The position numbers and the translations under genes are program-made. From positions 39,693 to 51,240 of the forward strand of contig NVTQ01000001.1 in the NCBI GenBank assembly GCA_002401635.1: DNA of 11,548 nucleotides, written 5' to 3'. Source of the DNA: Pseudomonadota bacterium (GTDB taxonomy: Bacteria; Pseudomonadota; Zetaproteobacteria; Mariprofundales; Mariprofundaceae). The notes beneath the pieces are model-generated. The model did no database searches. It was not told the DNA's origin and worked only from the letters and a program-made list of their open reading frames with translations. Positions 4,500-11,548 of this stretch are shown piece after piece; position 1 is the stretch's first letter; each line of letters opens with the position of its first letter.

Positions 4500-7400
4500 A
4501 TGGCAAATGTTTTTAAGCGTTTTGTAAAAGGTATTTTACTAAGAGGAAATACTTCAGATCCTACAGATAACCAAGAAGGATCATTATGGAGTAACTCTAC
4601 TTCTAATAGATTAAAATCTTATATAGAAAGTGCAGTTAGAACTTTAGTAAGTGAAGATCAATCCCAAACACTAACTAATAAATCTATGGATGGAGATGAT
4701 AATACATTTTCTGATATAGGTATTACTTCTCTTAAAACAGAATTAGCAGATGCTGATAAGTTTGTAGAAAGAGATGCTACCGGAGCTTTAGTTTCTGGAA
4801 AAGCTGTTCCTACTGGATCTGTTGTAGGTGATACTGATACTCAAACATTAACTAATAAAACTATAGACGCTACTTCTGCTTCAGGATCTAATACTCTTAG
4901 TGCTGATGCGTCCGATATTGTTTATGATAACTCTGCCTCTAGTCTTACTGCCACAGATACTCAAGCTGCTGTAGATGAGGTTGAAGGTAGAATAGATACT
5001 ATTGAAACTAATAAAATAGATGGACCAGGAACTCATTTAGATAACGCTGTTCCTAGATTTGATGGAGTAAACTCTAACGATGTCCAAACTTCAGGAATTA
5101 TTGTAGATGATTCTGACAATATTACAGGAGTTAATGATCTTGTTGTTGGTGGAGACCTTACAGTCAATGGAACAACTACTACTATTAATACTACAAACTT
5201 AGACGTTACTGATGCTAATATTACAGTAAATAATAATGGAAATGATATCTCTTCTGAAGGTGCAGGCCTTACAGTTGAAAGATCTAGTACAGATGGATCT
5301 ATAGTTTATGAAGATGCTCTTACTTCTAAATTTAAAATAGGAGCTTTGGGTTCTGAAGTTGAAGTAGTAGACGTGTCTAGTTCCCAGACTATTACTAATA
5401 AAGATATGTCCGATGCCACTAACAATATTGATACTGCATCTGCTAATGGCTTTACAAGACTTGGTGGAAACCAAAACCAAGTATTAATACCTGATCATAC
5501 TTCTGTAGATAGTATAGTACTTCAAACTATACCACAAGTTATTACTAATAAAGATATTGATGGAGAGACTGCTTCCAATGCAAATAGAATAACTCTTCCT
5601 AAAGGAGACACTTCTACTTTGGGAGCTTTAACAAGAAAAGAGGCTACTCTTTTATATGACACTGACTTAGAAACTCTTGTATATGATGATGGGACTAAGT
5701 TAAATCAAATTACTAGTGGAGATTCCTCTCTTAATTATGTAAAAAATCCAGGGGCAGAAACGGATACTAGCGATCATACTCTATATGATGATGGTGCAGT
5801 TTCAGAACCTGTAGATGGTACAGGAGCTGCTGGTGCATCTCTAAACTTAACTAGAACAGTTTTAGCATCCGATATACTAAGAGGCATAGCCTCCTTTGCT
5901 ATGGTTAAAAATGCCTCTAATGGACAAGGTGAAGGTGTACATGTAGGATTAGAAACTATAGATCCTGTAGATAAAGGAAAGAGGCTCCAAGCTTCTTTTA
6001 ATTATAGCATGAAAAATCCAGGATCAAATAACTATGTTAATGGGGATTTTAAAGTCTTTGTTTATGACGTAGATAATTCTGTATTGTTAGGAGCCATTGA
6101 AAATGATGACGATGGAGATATACTTAGACATGAAGGAGATGGTGCAACCTTTATAGGATTTTTTAATGCTACAGATTCTTTAAACTATAGACTTTTAATT
6201 CATGTAGCAAGTACAAATGCTTTATCTAGTTTAATGATATACGATTCTGTTGATCTTCGTCCTGAAGAATTTGTAGGAACTACTTATCAAAGAACAGAAA
6301 TTATTAATCTAGCCGGTAGTGGAGACTTTACTGGAGGGTCCCTTTCTATTTCAAGAGTAGGGAACATAGTCACCGTTACTGGTGTAACAGATCCAACATT
6401 TGCATCAAGCTCAAATGTAAATAGTGTATCAGGATTGATACCTGATTGGGCACTGCCTACAGTAGGAGTTATTAACCTCCCTACCATGAGTGTGTCCTCA
6501 GTTACTTATATGTTTATTCATGCTGACGGAGCTTTAACCTTTCAGTTTAGAAATTGGGCAGGAACTCTTTCTTCGCAAACTTCAACTACTAATTTAGTAG
6601 GCCTTAGTTATGCGGTGGAAGACTTAACTAATATTGTTTCTAATACTAAACTTACACAGCAAACTATTATAGCAAGGTATACAGCAGCATCTTCAGCCGC
6701 AGTACCAAATGCTCCTGCTGTTTTCGATTTTAGCACTAAAGACATAGATACTCATAACGCAGTTACTACTGGGGCTAGCTGGCAGTTTAAAGCACCTCGT
6801 ACAGGGTATTATAGTGTTAATTCTGTTCTACATACGAATAGTGCAAATATAAACTCTGTGTCAATGGTGGTGAGAGTGGAAGGAGCTTCTCATGCTCAAG
6901 ATGACTCTTCTAGACAGGTTGCTGCTAATTCAACTTTAAACCAAGACATAAATACAATAGTATATATGGAAAAAAATCATATACTTGATATATTGCACAG
7001 TGAATCAGTAAATGGAGATACATATAATTTTCCTACAACAGGACAATATATAGAAGTAAAATCATTACCAGATTTTACTTCTTATGGAGTTGCTAATCCC
7101 AATGTAGAATATTTAGAAGTTTTAAATAGCGGACAACATGATGTAACTGGGAACTCTGGGACCTGGTACTTACCTACTGCTGCAATAACTCTTCCCCTTT
7201 CTACAGGAACATGGGATCTTGAGCTTAGAAATTATATAAGTTTTTATACTACGGTAGGTAGAGGGACTGTGGAAGTAGCATTATCAACAAGCACTACTCC
7301 TGGTACAGATATATTTTATAGTGAATTAATAAATGGAAATGGTAATGATGTAGAAAAGAGCTGGCAGAAATCTAGACTTACTTGTAAAAGACATATAGTA

Positions 7401-7535
7401 ACTTCTCCAGAAAACGTATATATTCATATAAGAGGTCTAAACTTTAGCGGGTATACTACAGCTTCATTACTGTCTCTAAGAGGTGATTTTGGAACTTATC
7501 CCGGTATCAGGTTATCTGCAGAAAGGGTTAAATAA
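4500..7535 (+). CDS. Large modular tail fibre / receptor-binding protein, 1011 aa
   Basis: The N-terminal third is a low-complexity, Ser/Thr/Asp/Asn-rich shaft with repeated '[ST]QTLTNK'-type motifs at residues 55, 114, 295 and 345. The 'GDLTVNGTTTTINTTNLDV' module (218-300) is shared with the 618-aa fibre at 8054. Residues 411-585 ('NYVKNPGAETDTS', 'RGIASFAMVKNASNGQGEG', 'DKGKRLQASFNYSM') resemble a carbohydrate-binding-like jelly-roll common in phage tail proteins. Residues about 724-857 ('DTHNAVTTGASWQFKAPRTGYYSV') resemble a C1q/TNF-like trimeric beta-sandwich. A further beta domain fills 865-1010. By family such proteins trimerise at the virion tail and contact the host surface. AAGGG (4489-4493) precedes the ATG by six bases. 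It is followed by a 1-nt TAATG overlap with the next gene. No intramolecular chaperone or depolymerase motif was recognised. Confidence 0.82.
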   Translation: MANVFKRFVKGILLRGNTSDPTDNQEGSLWSNSTSNRLKSYIESAVRTLVSEDQSQTLTNKSMDGDDNTFSDIGITSLKTELADADKFVERDATGALVSGKAVPTGSVVGDTDTQTLTNKTIDATSASGSNTLSADASDIVYDNSASSLTATDTQAAVDEVEGRIDTIETNKIDGPGTHLDNAVPRFDGVNSNDVQTSGIIVDDSDNITGVNDLVVGGDLTVNGTTTTINTTNLDVTDANITVNNNGNDISSEGAGLTVERSSTDGSIVYEDALTSKFKIGALGSEVEVVDVSSSQTITNKDMSDATNNIDTASANGFTRLGGNQNQVLIPDHTSVDSIVLQTIPQVITNKDIDGETASNANRITLPKGDTSTLGALTRKEATLLYDTDLETLVYDDGTKLNQITSGDSSLNYVKNPGAETDTSDHTLYDDGAVSEPVDGTGAAGASLNLTRTVLASDILRGIASFAMVKNASNGQGEGVHVGLETIDPVDKGKRLQASFNYSMKNPGSNNYVNGDFKVFVYDVDNSVLLGAIENDDDGDILRHEGDGATFIGFFNATDSLNYRLLIHVASTNALSSLMIYDSVDLRPEEFVGTTYQRTEIINLAGSGDFTGGSLSISRVGNIVTVTGVTDPTFASSSNVNSVSGLIPDWALPTVGVINLPTMSVSSVTYMFIHADGALTFQFRNWAGTLSSQTSTTNLVGLSYAVEDLTNIVSNTKLTQQTIIARYTAASSAAVPNAPAVFDFSTKDIDTHNAVTTGASWQFKAPRTGYYSVNSVLHTNSANINSVSMVVRVEGASHAQDDSSRQVAANSTLNQDINTIVYMEKNHILDILHSESVNGDTYNFPTTGQYIEVKSLPDFTSYGVANPNVEYLEVLNSGQHDVTGNSGTWYLPTAAITLPLSTGTWDLELRNYISFYTTVGRGTVEVALSTSTTPGTDIFYSELINGNGNDVEKSWQKSRLTCKRHIVTSPENVYIHIRGLNFSGYTTASLLSLRGDFGTYPGIRLSAERVK
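5151..5402 (+). repeat. Fibre shaft module, copy A (shared with 8435-8695)
   Basis: This segment encodes residues 218-301 of the 1011-aa fibre, from 'GDLTVNGTTTT' through 'DANITVNN' to 'SQTITNK'. The same module is encoded at 8435-8695, and nucleotide identity includes unbroken runs such as AATGGAACAACTACTAC and GATGCTAATATTACA. The similarity at DNA level makes it a plausible site for recombination between fibre genes. Confidence 0.75.
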
Positions 7536-7777
7536 TGAGTAAACGATACGTAATTGAAATAGATAATAAACTTACAGTAATTAGTGCAACAGGATATAAT
7601 CCTAGTGATTGCTTAGGAGAACTACCTTCTGATATTAGTAGACAAGATGAGCCTTATATTAAAAAAATACCAGTATATGAAGAAGGGTCTTCTGAAATCA
7701 TTATAAGACATGATTTTGAAGTAGACCAGACTCTTATAGACGCTGATCCAAATTATGGTCAGTTAGTAGGAGTTTAG
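7535..7777 (+). CDS. Hypothetical small structural-operon protein, 80 aa
   Basis: I do not recognise a family. The product is a compact acidic protein starting 'MSKRYVIEIDNKLTVISATGY' with alternating hydrophobic residues typical of beta-strands, then 'CLGELPSDISRQDEPYIKKIPVYEEGSSEIIIRHDFEVDQTL'. There is no signal or membrane segment. It is embedded between two fibre genes: its ATG overlaps the preceding stop (TAATG) with AAGGG (7523-7527) seven bases upstream, and one base separates it from the next gene. Its position makes it likely to be a minor tail component or a fibre assembly factor, which is inference from context. Confidence 0.65.
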   Translation: MSKRYVIEIDNKLTVISATGYNPSDCLGELPSDISRQDEPYIKKIPVYEEGSSEIIIRHDFEVDQTLIDADPNYGQLVGV

Positions 7778-7778
7778 T

Positions 7779-8051
7779 ATGCCTAATAAACCAGTAAGTA
7801 AATTAGATGGGAATCAAACTCTTCAATATGGGTTTGATGATGATAAACAAGCTCATAGAACCCTTGATCTAGGGCAACTAGTTCCCGAAGAGTATGACTA
7901 TATTGCACTTACTTATGTAGTAGCTGGAGATGGTGCTGGAGAAATAGAAACTGTATCTTATAAGACATCCGGTGCTTCGGGTACTACAGTAGCATCTCTC
8001 TTATTAACCTATGATAGTTCAAATAGAATAGAAACTATCACAAGGAGTTAA
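7779..8051 (+). CDS. Small putative virion-associated protein, 90 aa
   Basis: The product starts 'MPNKPVSKLDGNQTLQYGFDD', an opening I associate with short phage proteins encoded among tail or virion genes. It then continues with 'LDLGQLVPEEYDYIALTYV' and a Gly/Ser/Thr-rich end with 'VASLLLTYDSSNRIETITRS'. The pattern suggests a small beta-structured virion protein without signal or membrane segments. AGGAG is found about six bases before the ATG, inside the end of the preceding gene. It ends two bases before the GTG of the 618-aa fibre gene, so the two are probably translationally coupled. Function unproven. Confidence 0.65.
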   Translation: MPNKPVSKLDGNQTLQYGFDDDKQAHRTLDLGQLVPEEYDYIALTYVVAGDGAGEIETVSYKTSGASGTTVASLLLTYDSSNRIETITRS

Positions 8052-8053
8052 TA

Positions 8054-9910
8054 GTGAGTTTTAAGTTTAATGTTTTTACAGGTACGCTTGATGAAGTAGG
8101 AGGAGACTCTCCTTACTGGCTTTCTCCTGTAGCAACAAGAGGCGATCTTCCTTCTGGAGTTGCTGATGGTGCTATGGCTGTTGTATTAGATGAAGAGTTA
8201 GTATTTGAATATGATTCTGGGTCTGATGAATGGCACAGTCAAAGATTAAACTTAGTTCAGTTTACTACTTCTACAGACTCTAATGGCATAACCATAGATA
8301 CTGTACAGTCCTCTAATATAAATGACTATAGAATTAATCTACATGCTGCAAGTTCTACAACTCCTGGTGGAGTATCTATTGGTGCTCAAAACTTTTCAGG
8401 AGATAAGACCTTTGATGATGATGTTACCATTACAGGAGATCTTACCGTTAATGGAACAACTACTACAGTAAATAGTACTACTCTTGATGTAGCTGATGCT
8501 AATATTACAATAAATAATGGAGGCACTCAAGCTTCCGCTAATTTAAATGATGCAGGACTTACTATAGAAATGTCTGATGCTACAGATGTGGTTATAGGAT
8601 ACGACTCTTCTACTACCTCTAGAATGAAACTTGGAGATCTTGGGGATGAACGAGAGATTCTTACAGTAAGCCATTCTCAAATTATTACAAATAAAAATTT
8701 AAAATCTACTACAAATTTAATAACAGGTTCCAGTGCTGATAGTTTTGTAAGAGAATCGGGAAATAACTCTACCTTTACTATTCCTGATTCTTCTTCCGAT
8801 GATATTTTTGTATTAGAGGACTTTTCTCAGACTCTTACAAATAAAACTTTTGATGCTGATGATAATACTTTCAGTAATTTTAGACATGGTGATGAAGTAG
8901 ATAATCCTTCTAGCGGAGTACATGGAGTTACTGGAGATGTTGTAGGTACTACTGACTCTCAGACTTTAACTAATAAAACGATTGATGTAGATAGTAATGC
9001 TGTTTCTAATATAGAAGATGATAATATAAAGGCATTAGCAGCTATAAATGCAGCTAAGATAGCAGATGGATCAGTTAGTAACTCTGAATATGAAACTCTT
9101 GATGGAGTAACTAGTTCTATACAAACACAAATAGATGGGAAAGCTGATAGAGATCTTGCAAATCTGACATCTCCTACTGCTATTAACCAGCATCTTATCC
9201 CTAATGCAGATGGAACTATTGATCTAGGAGAATCTGGAGCTGCTTTTGGTGAAGCTCATGTTGATAATATATATGCTAATGGTCAGTTTGCTCTTGGATT
9301 TACTAACGGTACCAGAGTAATCTTAAGTTTAAATCTTGTCCCTGACGATTTGTTTAGATCTTTAGGGAGCAGCTCTTCTCAGTTTCTTACTACATATACT
9401 AAAAATTTATCATCTGGGTCAGGTGTTACTAATTTAAATATTAATAGTGGTGGAAATATATTCTTAAATGGAACAGGTGGAGTTTATGTTGTTGATGGTA
9501 CAGAGGGCACTGTCGGACATATCCTACGCTCTACAAATGATACGGGTAAGGCTGAATGGACCCAAGGAGCAAACTATGTTTCTGGAGATGTAAATGAAAC
9601 TTCCTTTGCTTTAGTCCAGTCTCAAACTAATACAAATATTACAGGCTTATTATTAGCTAATGGGGTTACTCGTGGAGCAGTTGTTGAGTATACTATAGTA
9701 ATAGATGCTACTGCAAATTTATATGAAAAAGGCGAGTTTGAAATGATACAAAAGGGGTCTACTTGGGAAATGAGTAGAGAATTTATGGGCGATGATTCTT
9801 TAATTGATTTTGATATAACAACATCTGGACAAGTACGATATACTAGTTCAACTTATGCAGGATTTACTTCCGGTGAAATTAAATTTAGAGTAATTACTCT
9901 TTCTATATAA
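8054..9910 (+). CDS. Second modular tail fibre protein, 618 aa, GTG start
   Basis: An N-terminal segment ('FKFNVFTGTLDEVGG', 4-17) followed by 'PVATRGDLPSGVADGAMAVVLDEELVFEYD' (25-54) resembles the attachment parts of phage fibres. Then come the 'GDLTVNGTTTT' module (128-214), three '[SQ]xxTNK' repeats at about 208, 258 and 302, and the frequent fibre stretch 'HGVTGDVVGTTDSQTLTNKT' (290-309). A short coiled-coil-like region follows (about 322-370, 'INAAKIADGSVSN', 'IQTQIDGKADRDLANL'), then a Gly/Asn-rich shaft. The C-terminal domain (511-618) is homologous to the 161-aa protein at 4003-4488. It probably trimerises on the tail. The GTG at 8054 is chosen because AAGGAG (8042-8047) stands six bases upstream and the preceding gene ends at 8051. 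No enzymatic motif seen. Confidence 0.8.
   Translation: MSFKFNVFTGTLDEVGGDSPYWLSPVATRGDLPSGVADGAMAVVLDEELVFEYDSGSDEWHSQRLNLVQFTTSTDSNGITIDTVQSSNINDYRINLHAASSTTPGGVSIGAQNFSGDKTFDDDVTITGDLTVNGTTTTVNSTTLDVADANITINNGGTQASANLNDAGLTIEMSDATDVVIGYDSSTTSRMKLGDLGDEREILTVSHSQIITNKNLKSTTNLITGSSADSFVRESGNNSTFTIPDSSSDDIFVLEDFSQTLTNKTFDADDNTFSNFRHGDEVDNPSSGVHGVTGDVVGTTDSQTLTNKTIDVDSNAVSNIEDDNIKALAAINAAKIADGSVSNSEYETLDGVTSSIQTQIDGKADRDLANLTSPTAINQHLIPNADGTIDLGESGAAFGEAHVDNIYANGQFALGFTNGTRVILSLNLVPDDLFRSLGSSSSQFLTTYTKNLSSGSGVTNLNINSGGNIFLNGTGGVYVVDGTEGTVGHILRSTNDTGKAEWTQGANYVSGDVNETSFALVQSQTNTNITGLLLANGVTRGAVVEYTIVIDATANLYEKGEFEMIQKGSTWEMSREFMGDDSLIDFDITTSGQVRYTSSTYAGFTSGEIKFRVITLSI
8435..8695 (+). repeat. 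Fibre shaft module, copy B (shared with 5151-5402)
   Basis: This segment encodes residues 128-214 of the 618-aa fibre ('GDLTVNGTTTTVNSTTLDV' through 'SQIITNK') and matches the module in the 1011-aa fibre in protein order and in several DNA runs of 15-17 identical bases. Divergence is mostly at third codon positions, so this is an old duplication or exchange rather than a recent one. Confidence 0.75.
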
Positions 9911-9919
9911 GGAATAATA

Positions 9920-10345
9920 ATGAAAAGTAAAAAAGACCCTAATCAAATAGCTCAACATGAGCATGATGAATCTAGTGGATCAAAAAAGGTCAAGATTATA
10001 GACACTGACTTAAGTATTGAGTTAGATGCCGATGACGGAGATAGCGTACAAACACAAGCTAGATGTATGTCTATTGAACTAGAGGAAGGTATGGAATTGG
10101 ACATTAGCTCCTATTCTAAGATTAAATTATACATTCAATCTAAGACATCTGAAACAGGCTCTATAACCGTCCAAATAAGTCCTGAGAAGGAGGGTAATTT
10201 TTGGATGAATTCCCATATACATATAGTCCTTACAGGCTCTACAGGGGCTTCTCTGTCTTCTGATGATCATTATGTAATGGCTATGAGAGCCCGTATAGTA
10301 GATACTTTAGGTAATAAAGTTATTGCTATATTAAAGGGAGTATAA
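9920..10345 (+). CDS. Beta-rich putative virion accessory protein, 141 aa
   Basis: No firm family assignment. The first 25 residues are charged and flexible ('KSKKDPNQIAQHEHDESSGSK'). From residue 25 the sequence alternates hydrophobic and polar residues ('VKIIDTDLSIELDADDGDSV', 'KIKLYIQSKT', 'GSITVQISPEKEGNFW', 'SHIHIVLTG', 'YVMAMRARIVD'). This is consistent with a small beta-sandwich such as those found in phage baseplate or fibre accessory proteins. There is no signal peptide or membrane segment. AAGGA (9909-9913) overlaps the preceding stop, six bases before the ATG. One base separates its stop from the next start. A role as a virion decoration or fibre-binding subunit is inferred only from position and composition. 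Confidence 0.65.
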   Translation: MKSKKDPNQIAQHEHDESSGSKKVKIIDTDLSIELDADDGDSVQTQARCMSIELEEGMELDISSYSKIKLYIQSKTSETGSITVQISPEKEGNFWMNSHIHIVLTGSTGASLSSDDHYVMAMRARIVDTLGNKVIAILKGV

Positions 10346-10346
10346 T

Positions 10347-10802
10347 ATGGGTAAAATGAAGTTTGGTGCCTGGGATACCTCTAAAAGTTCAGGTCTTCCT
10401 ATAAATGCAGGGGAAGTGTTCCCAGAAAATAAGACCGTAGAAATTGTAGTGGAAAAAGAAGTACCTGTCTATATTAATACTGTAATAGAAAAAGAAGTCA
10501 ATGTTTGTGTATGTAAAGACTTTTCTAAGGACATTAAACAGTTAAACGACTATACCGATAAAAAGTGCCAAGAATTAGAAGATTCTATATCCTATTGTGG
10601 AGATTCTTATAATATTGCTTTAGAAAGAATTAGGCATTTAACAGAGAATACAAATTCTGATATGGTAAATATAACAGAAAAATATGATAATCTATTATTA
10701 TCTATAGATGTAGACAATAATATAAGGAATAAAACTATTAAGCTTATGAAAATTTCTTTAGGAGTAGTTTTTGCTATTTCTTTAGTTTCTTTAATGATTT
10801 AA
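10347..10802 (+). CDS. C-terminally membrane-anchored coiled-coil protein, 151 aa
   Basis: Residues 29-52 contain the Lys/Glu/Val-rich 'VEIVVEKEVPVYINTVIEKE' type repeat often seen in phage structural-operon proteins. Residues about 56-128 are polar and helical, with heptad-like hydrophobics and Cys at 54, 56, 74 and 84. The last 19 residues ('LMKISLGVVFAISLVSLMI', 133-151) are a transmembrane segment that ends at the stop codon, so this is a tail-anchored topology with K132 and K135 at the cytoplasmic edge. This could be a membrane-acting lysis component, an assembly factor or an injected protein; no motif decides. GGGAG (10336-10340) lies six bases before the ATG. Confidence 0.68.
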   Translation: MGKMKFGAWDTSKSSGLPINAGEVFPENKTVEIVVEKEVPVYINTVIEKEVNVCVCKDFSKDIKQLNDYTDKKCQELEDSISYCGDSYNIALERIRHLTENTNSDMVNITEKYDNLLLSIDVDNNIRNKTIKLMKISLGVVFAISLVSLMI

Positions 10803-10813
10803 CAAGTATATAT
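10798..10813 (+). repeat. 16-nt repeated leader element, copy 2
   Basis: An exact second copy of TTTAACAAGTATATAT (first at 3365-3380). It spans the stop codon of the membrane protein gene and enters the 31-base gap before the acidic protein gene, whose AGGAG is at 10822-10826. This is the longest gap in the rightward gene run, which fits an internal transcription start or leader signal. Confidence 0.6.
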
Positions 10814-10833
10814 GAATTACTAGGAGTATTTAT

Positions 10834-11196
10834 ATGAAGAATAAAATGGATATTATGGAAATGATCCAACCTAAACCTGAAAAAAGCATGGAAATGTCTG
10901 AAATGCAAAAACAGGCTAAAATGGAAGTTCTTAAAGAGCTTTTTGAAATGGCTATGCAAGAGTCTGGCAAAGATGTTGCTAGTGGCATGCAGGAATTAAC
11001 TGTATCAGCTCAAGATCCTGAAGGTCTTTTACAAGGTCTAGATCAAGCTGAAGATTTAATAGAAGGTCTACCTCAAGATTTAGTAACTATGACAGAAGAA
11101 GATGATATGTCTTATGACGACATGGACGATGAAGAGTACATGGATGAAGAAGACGAAGAGGATGACGAAGACAAGAATAAAAACAAGGATAGATAA
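10834..11196 (+). CDS. Met-rich protein with long acidic C-terminal tail, 120 aa
   Basis: The N-terminal 45 residues are helical and rich in Met (10 of the first 41 residues), Lys and Glu ('MSEMQKQAKMEVLKELFEMA'). A middle segment 'LTVSAQDPEGLLQGLDQAEDLIEGLP' (55-80) follows. From residue 88 the chain is almost entirely Asp/Glu with scattered Met and Tyr, ending in a short basic 'KNKNKDR'. The acidic tail suggests an assembly chaperone, scaffold-like or DNA-mimic role, but I do not recognise a family. AGGAG (10822-10826) is seven bases before the ATG. The stop overlaps the next start (TAATG), so it is coupled to the connector-like gene and probably works in head assembly. Confidence 0.7.
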   Translation: MKNKMDIMEMIQPKPEKSMEMSEMQKQAKMEVLKELFEMAMQESGKDVASGMQELTVSAQDPEGLLQGLDQAEDLIEGLPQDLVTMTEEDDMSYDDMDDEEYMDEEDEEDDEDKNKNKDR

Positions 11197-11548
11197 TGGC
11201 TCAATTTTTTACATCATCAACATTAATTGCAAGTGTAAAAAGAAGAGCAATGATACCTACAAGTCAGAGTACCTTTACAGACGATGATTTTTTAGCTTTT
11301 GCTAATGAAGAAATTAGTATGGGTATCTTACCTTCCATTTTACGATTGCATGAAGATTATTTTTTAGTAACAGAAGACGTTCCTTTAGAATCAAATGTTT
11401 CTAGATACAGTATTCCTGCGAGAGCAATAGGAAACAAACTACGAGACGTGGGCTTTAAAGACTCTAATGGTAACATATTTGAAATGACTAGAGTACATAT
11501 TCAAGATATTTCTGTATATCAGGGAACTTATTCTACAAATAGAATGTA
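11196..11548 (+). CDS. Head-to-tail connector-like structural protein, 3'-truncated by window edge
   Basis: About 117 residues are visible before the window ends; the frame remains open. 'TLIASVKRRAMIPTSQSTFTDDDFLAFANEEISMGILPSIL' (9-49) is a helical opening, followed by 'HEDYFLVTEDVPL' and 'YSIPARAIGNKLRDVGF'. These are familiar from a group of phage head-tail adaptor or minor structural proteins usually annotated only as structural. By analogy it would sit between portal and tail. The ATG overlaps the preceding stop by one base, with AAGGA (11185-11189) six bases upstream. Family naming is from recalled sequence pattern, so the general 'virion structural' call is firmer than 'connector'. 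Confidence 0.68.
   Translation, partial: MAQFFTSSTLIASVKRRAMIPTSQSTFTDDDFLAFANEEISMGILPSILRLHEDYFLVTEDVPLESNVSRYSIPARAIGNKLRDVGFKDSNGNIFEMTRVHIQDISVYQGTYSTNRM

Noticed and set aside
5199..5480. Minus-strand 93-codon open frame inside the fibre gene
   Set aside because: It is a shadow of repetitive Asn/Ile/Thr-rich fibre coding; the translation has no domain character.
1..11548. CRISPR array, tRNA gene, insertion sequence or attachment site
   Set aside because: No regularly spaced short repeats, cloverleaf-like sequence, transposase coding or terminal inverted repeats were seen. The only direct repeats are the fibre modules and the 16-nt leader pair.

Overview
The window is a stretch of an AT-rich tailed-phage (Caudoviricetes) genome or prophage. 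It runs from the 3' end of a major capsid protein gene, through an accessory block, into tail-fibre-like genes and ends inside a head-to-tail connector-like gene. The evidence is the capsid C-terminus, two homing-type endonucleases, fibre proteins with repeated 'QTLTNK' and 'GDLTVNGTTTT' modules, and tightly packed genes with 1-20 nt overlaps or gaps of a few bases. The host is not identifiable. Good sigma70-type promoters and a signal-peptide-bearing peptidase fit a bacterial host, perhaps Gram-negative.

Layout. (1) 1-929: capsid gene, open at its 5' side, followed by an intrinsic terminator (958-985). (2) 1030-1835: a near-consensus sigma70 promoter whose predicted transcription start falls on the ATG of a GIY-YIG homing endonuclease. 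(3) 1850-3327, minus strand: five overlapping genes in transcription order: a membrane-anchored Cys/His-motif protein, a secreted M15-type peptidase, a small membrane protein, an acidic unknown, and a SLOG/DUF2493 protein. Their TTGACA-N17-TATTAT promoter (3333-3361) also places the start codon at the predicted transcript 5' end. (4) 3392-4012, plus: an HNH endonuclease with a duplicated zinc-binding module and a TTG start. (5) 4003-10802, plus: a fibre-tip-like protein, a 1011-aa fibre, two small proteins, a 618-aa fibre, a beta-rich accessory protein and a tail-anchored membrane protein. (6) 10834-11548: an acidic Met-rich protein and a truncated head-tail connector-like gene.

The structural genes before and after the accessory block share one direction. 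The block (1030-4012) interrupts them, carries its own promoters, is partly transcribed in the opposite direction and is bounded by two different endonuclease genes. This is the architecture of a 'moron' or mobile cassette. Two of its genes (the M15 peptidase and the HNH nuclease) appear to use TTG starts behind a perfect AGGAGG five bases upstream. A 16-nt sequence, TTTAACAAGTATATAT, occurs exactly twice, in the leader of the HNH gene and in the leader of the acidic protein gene. It may be a phage-specific transcription or translation signal. The three fibre-type proteins share modules with one another, which points to recombination-driven diversification of receptor-binding parts.
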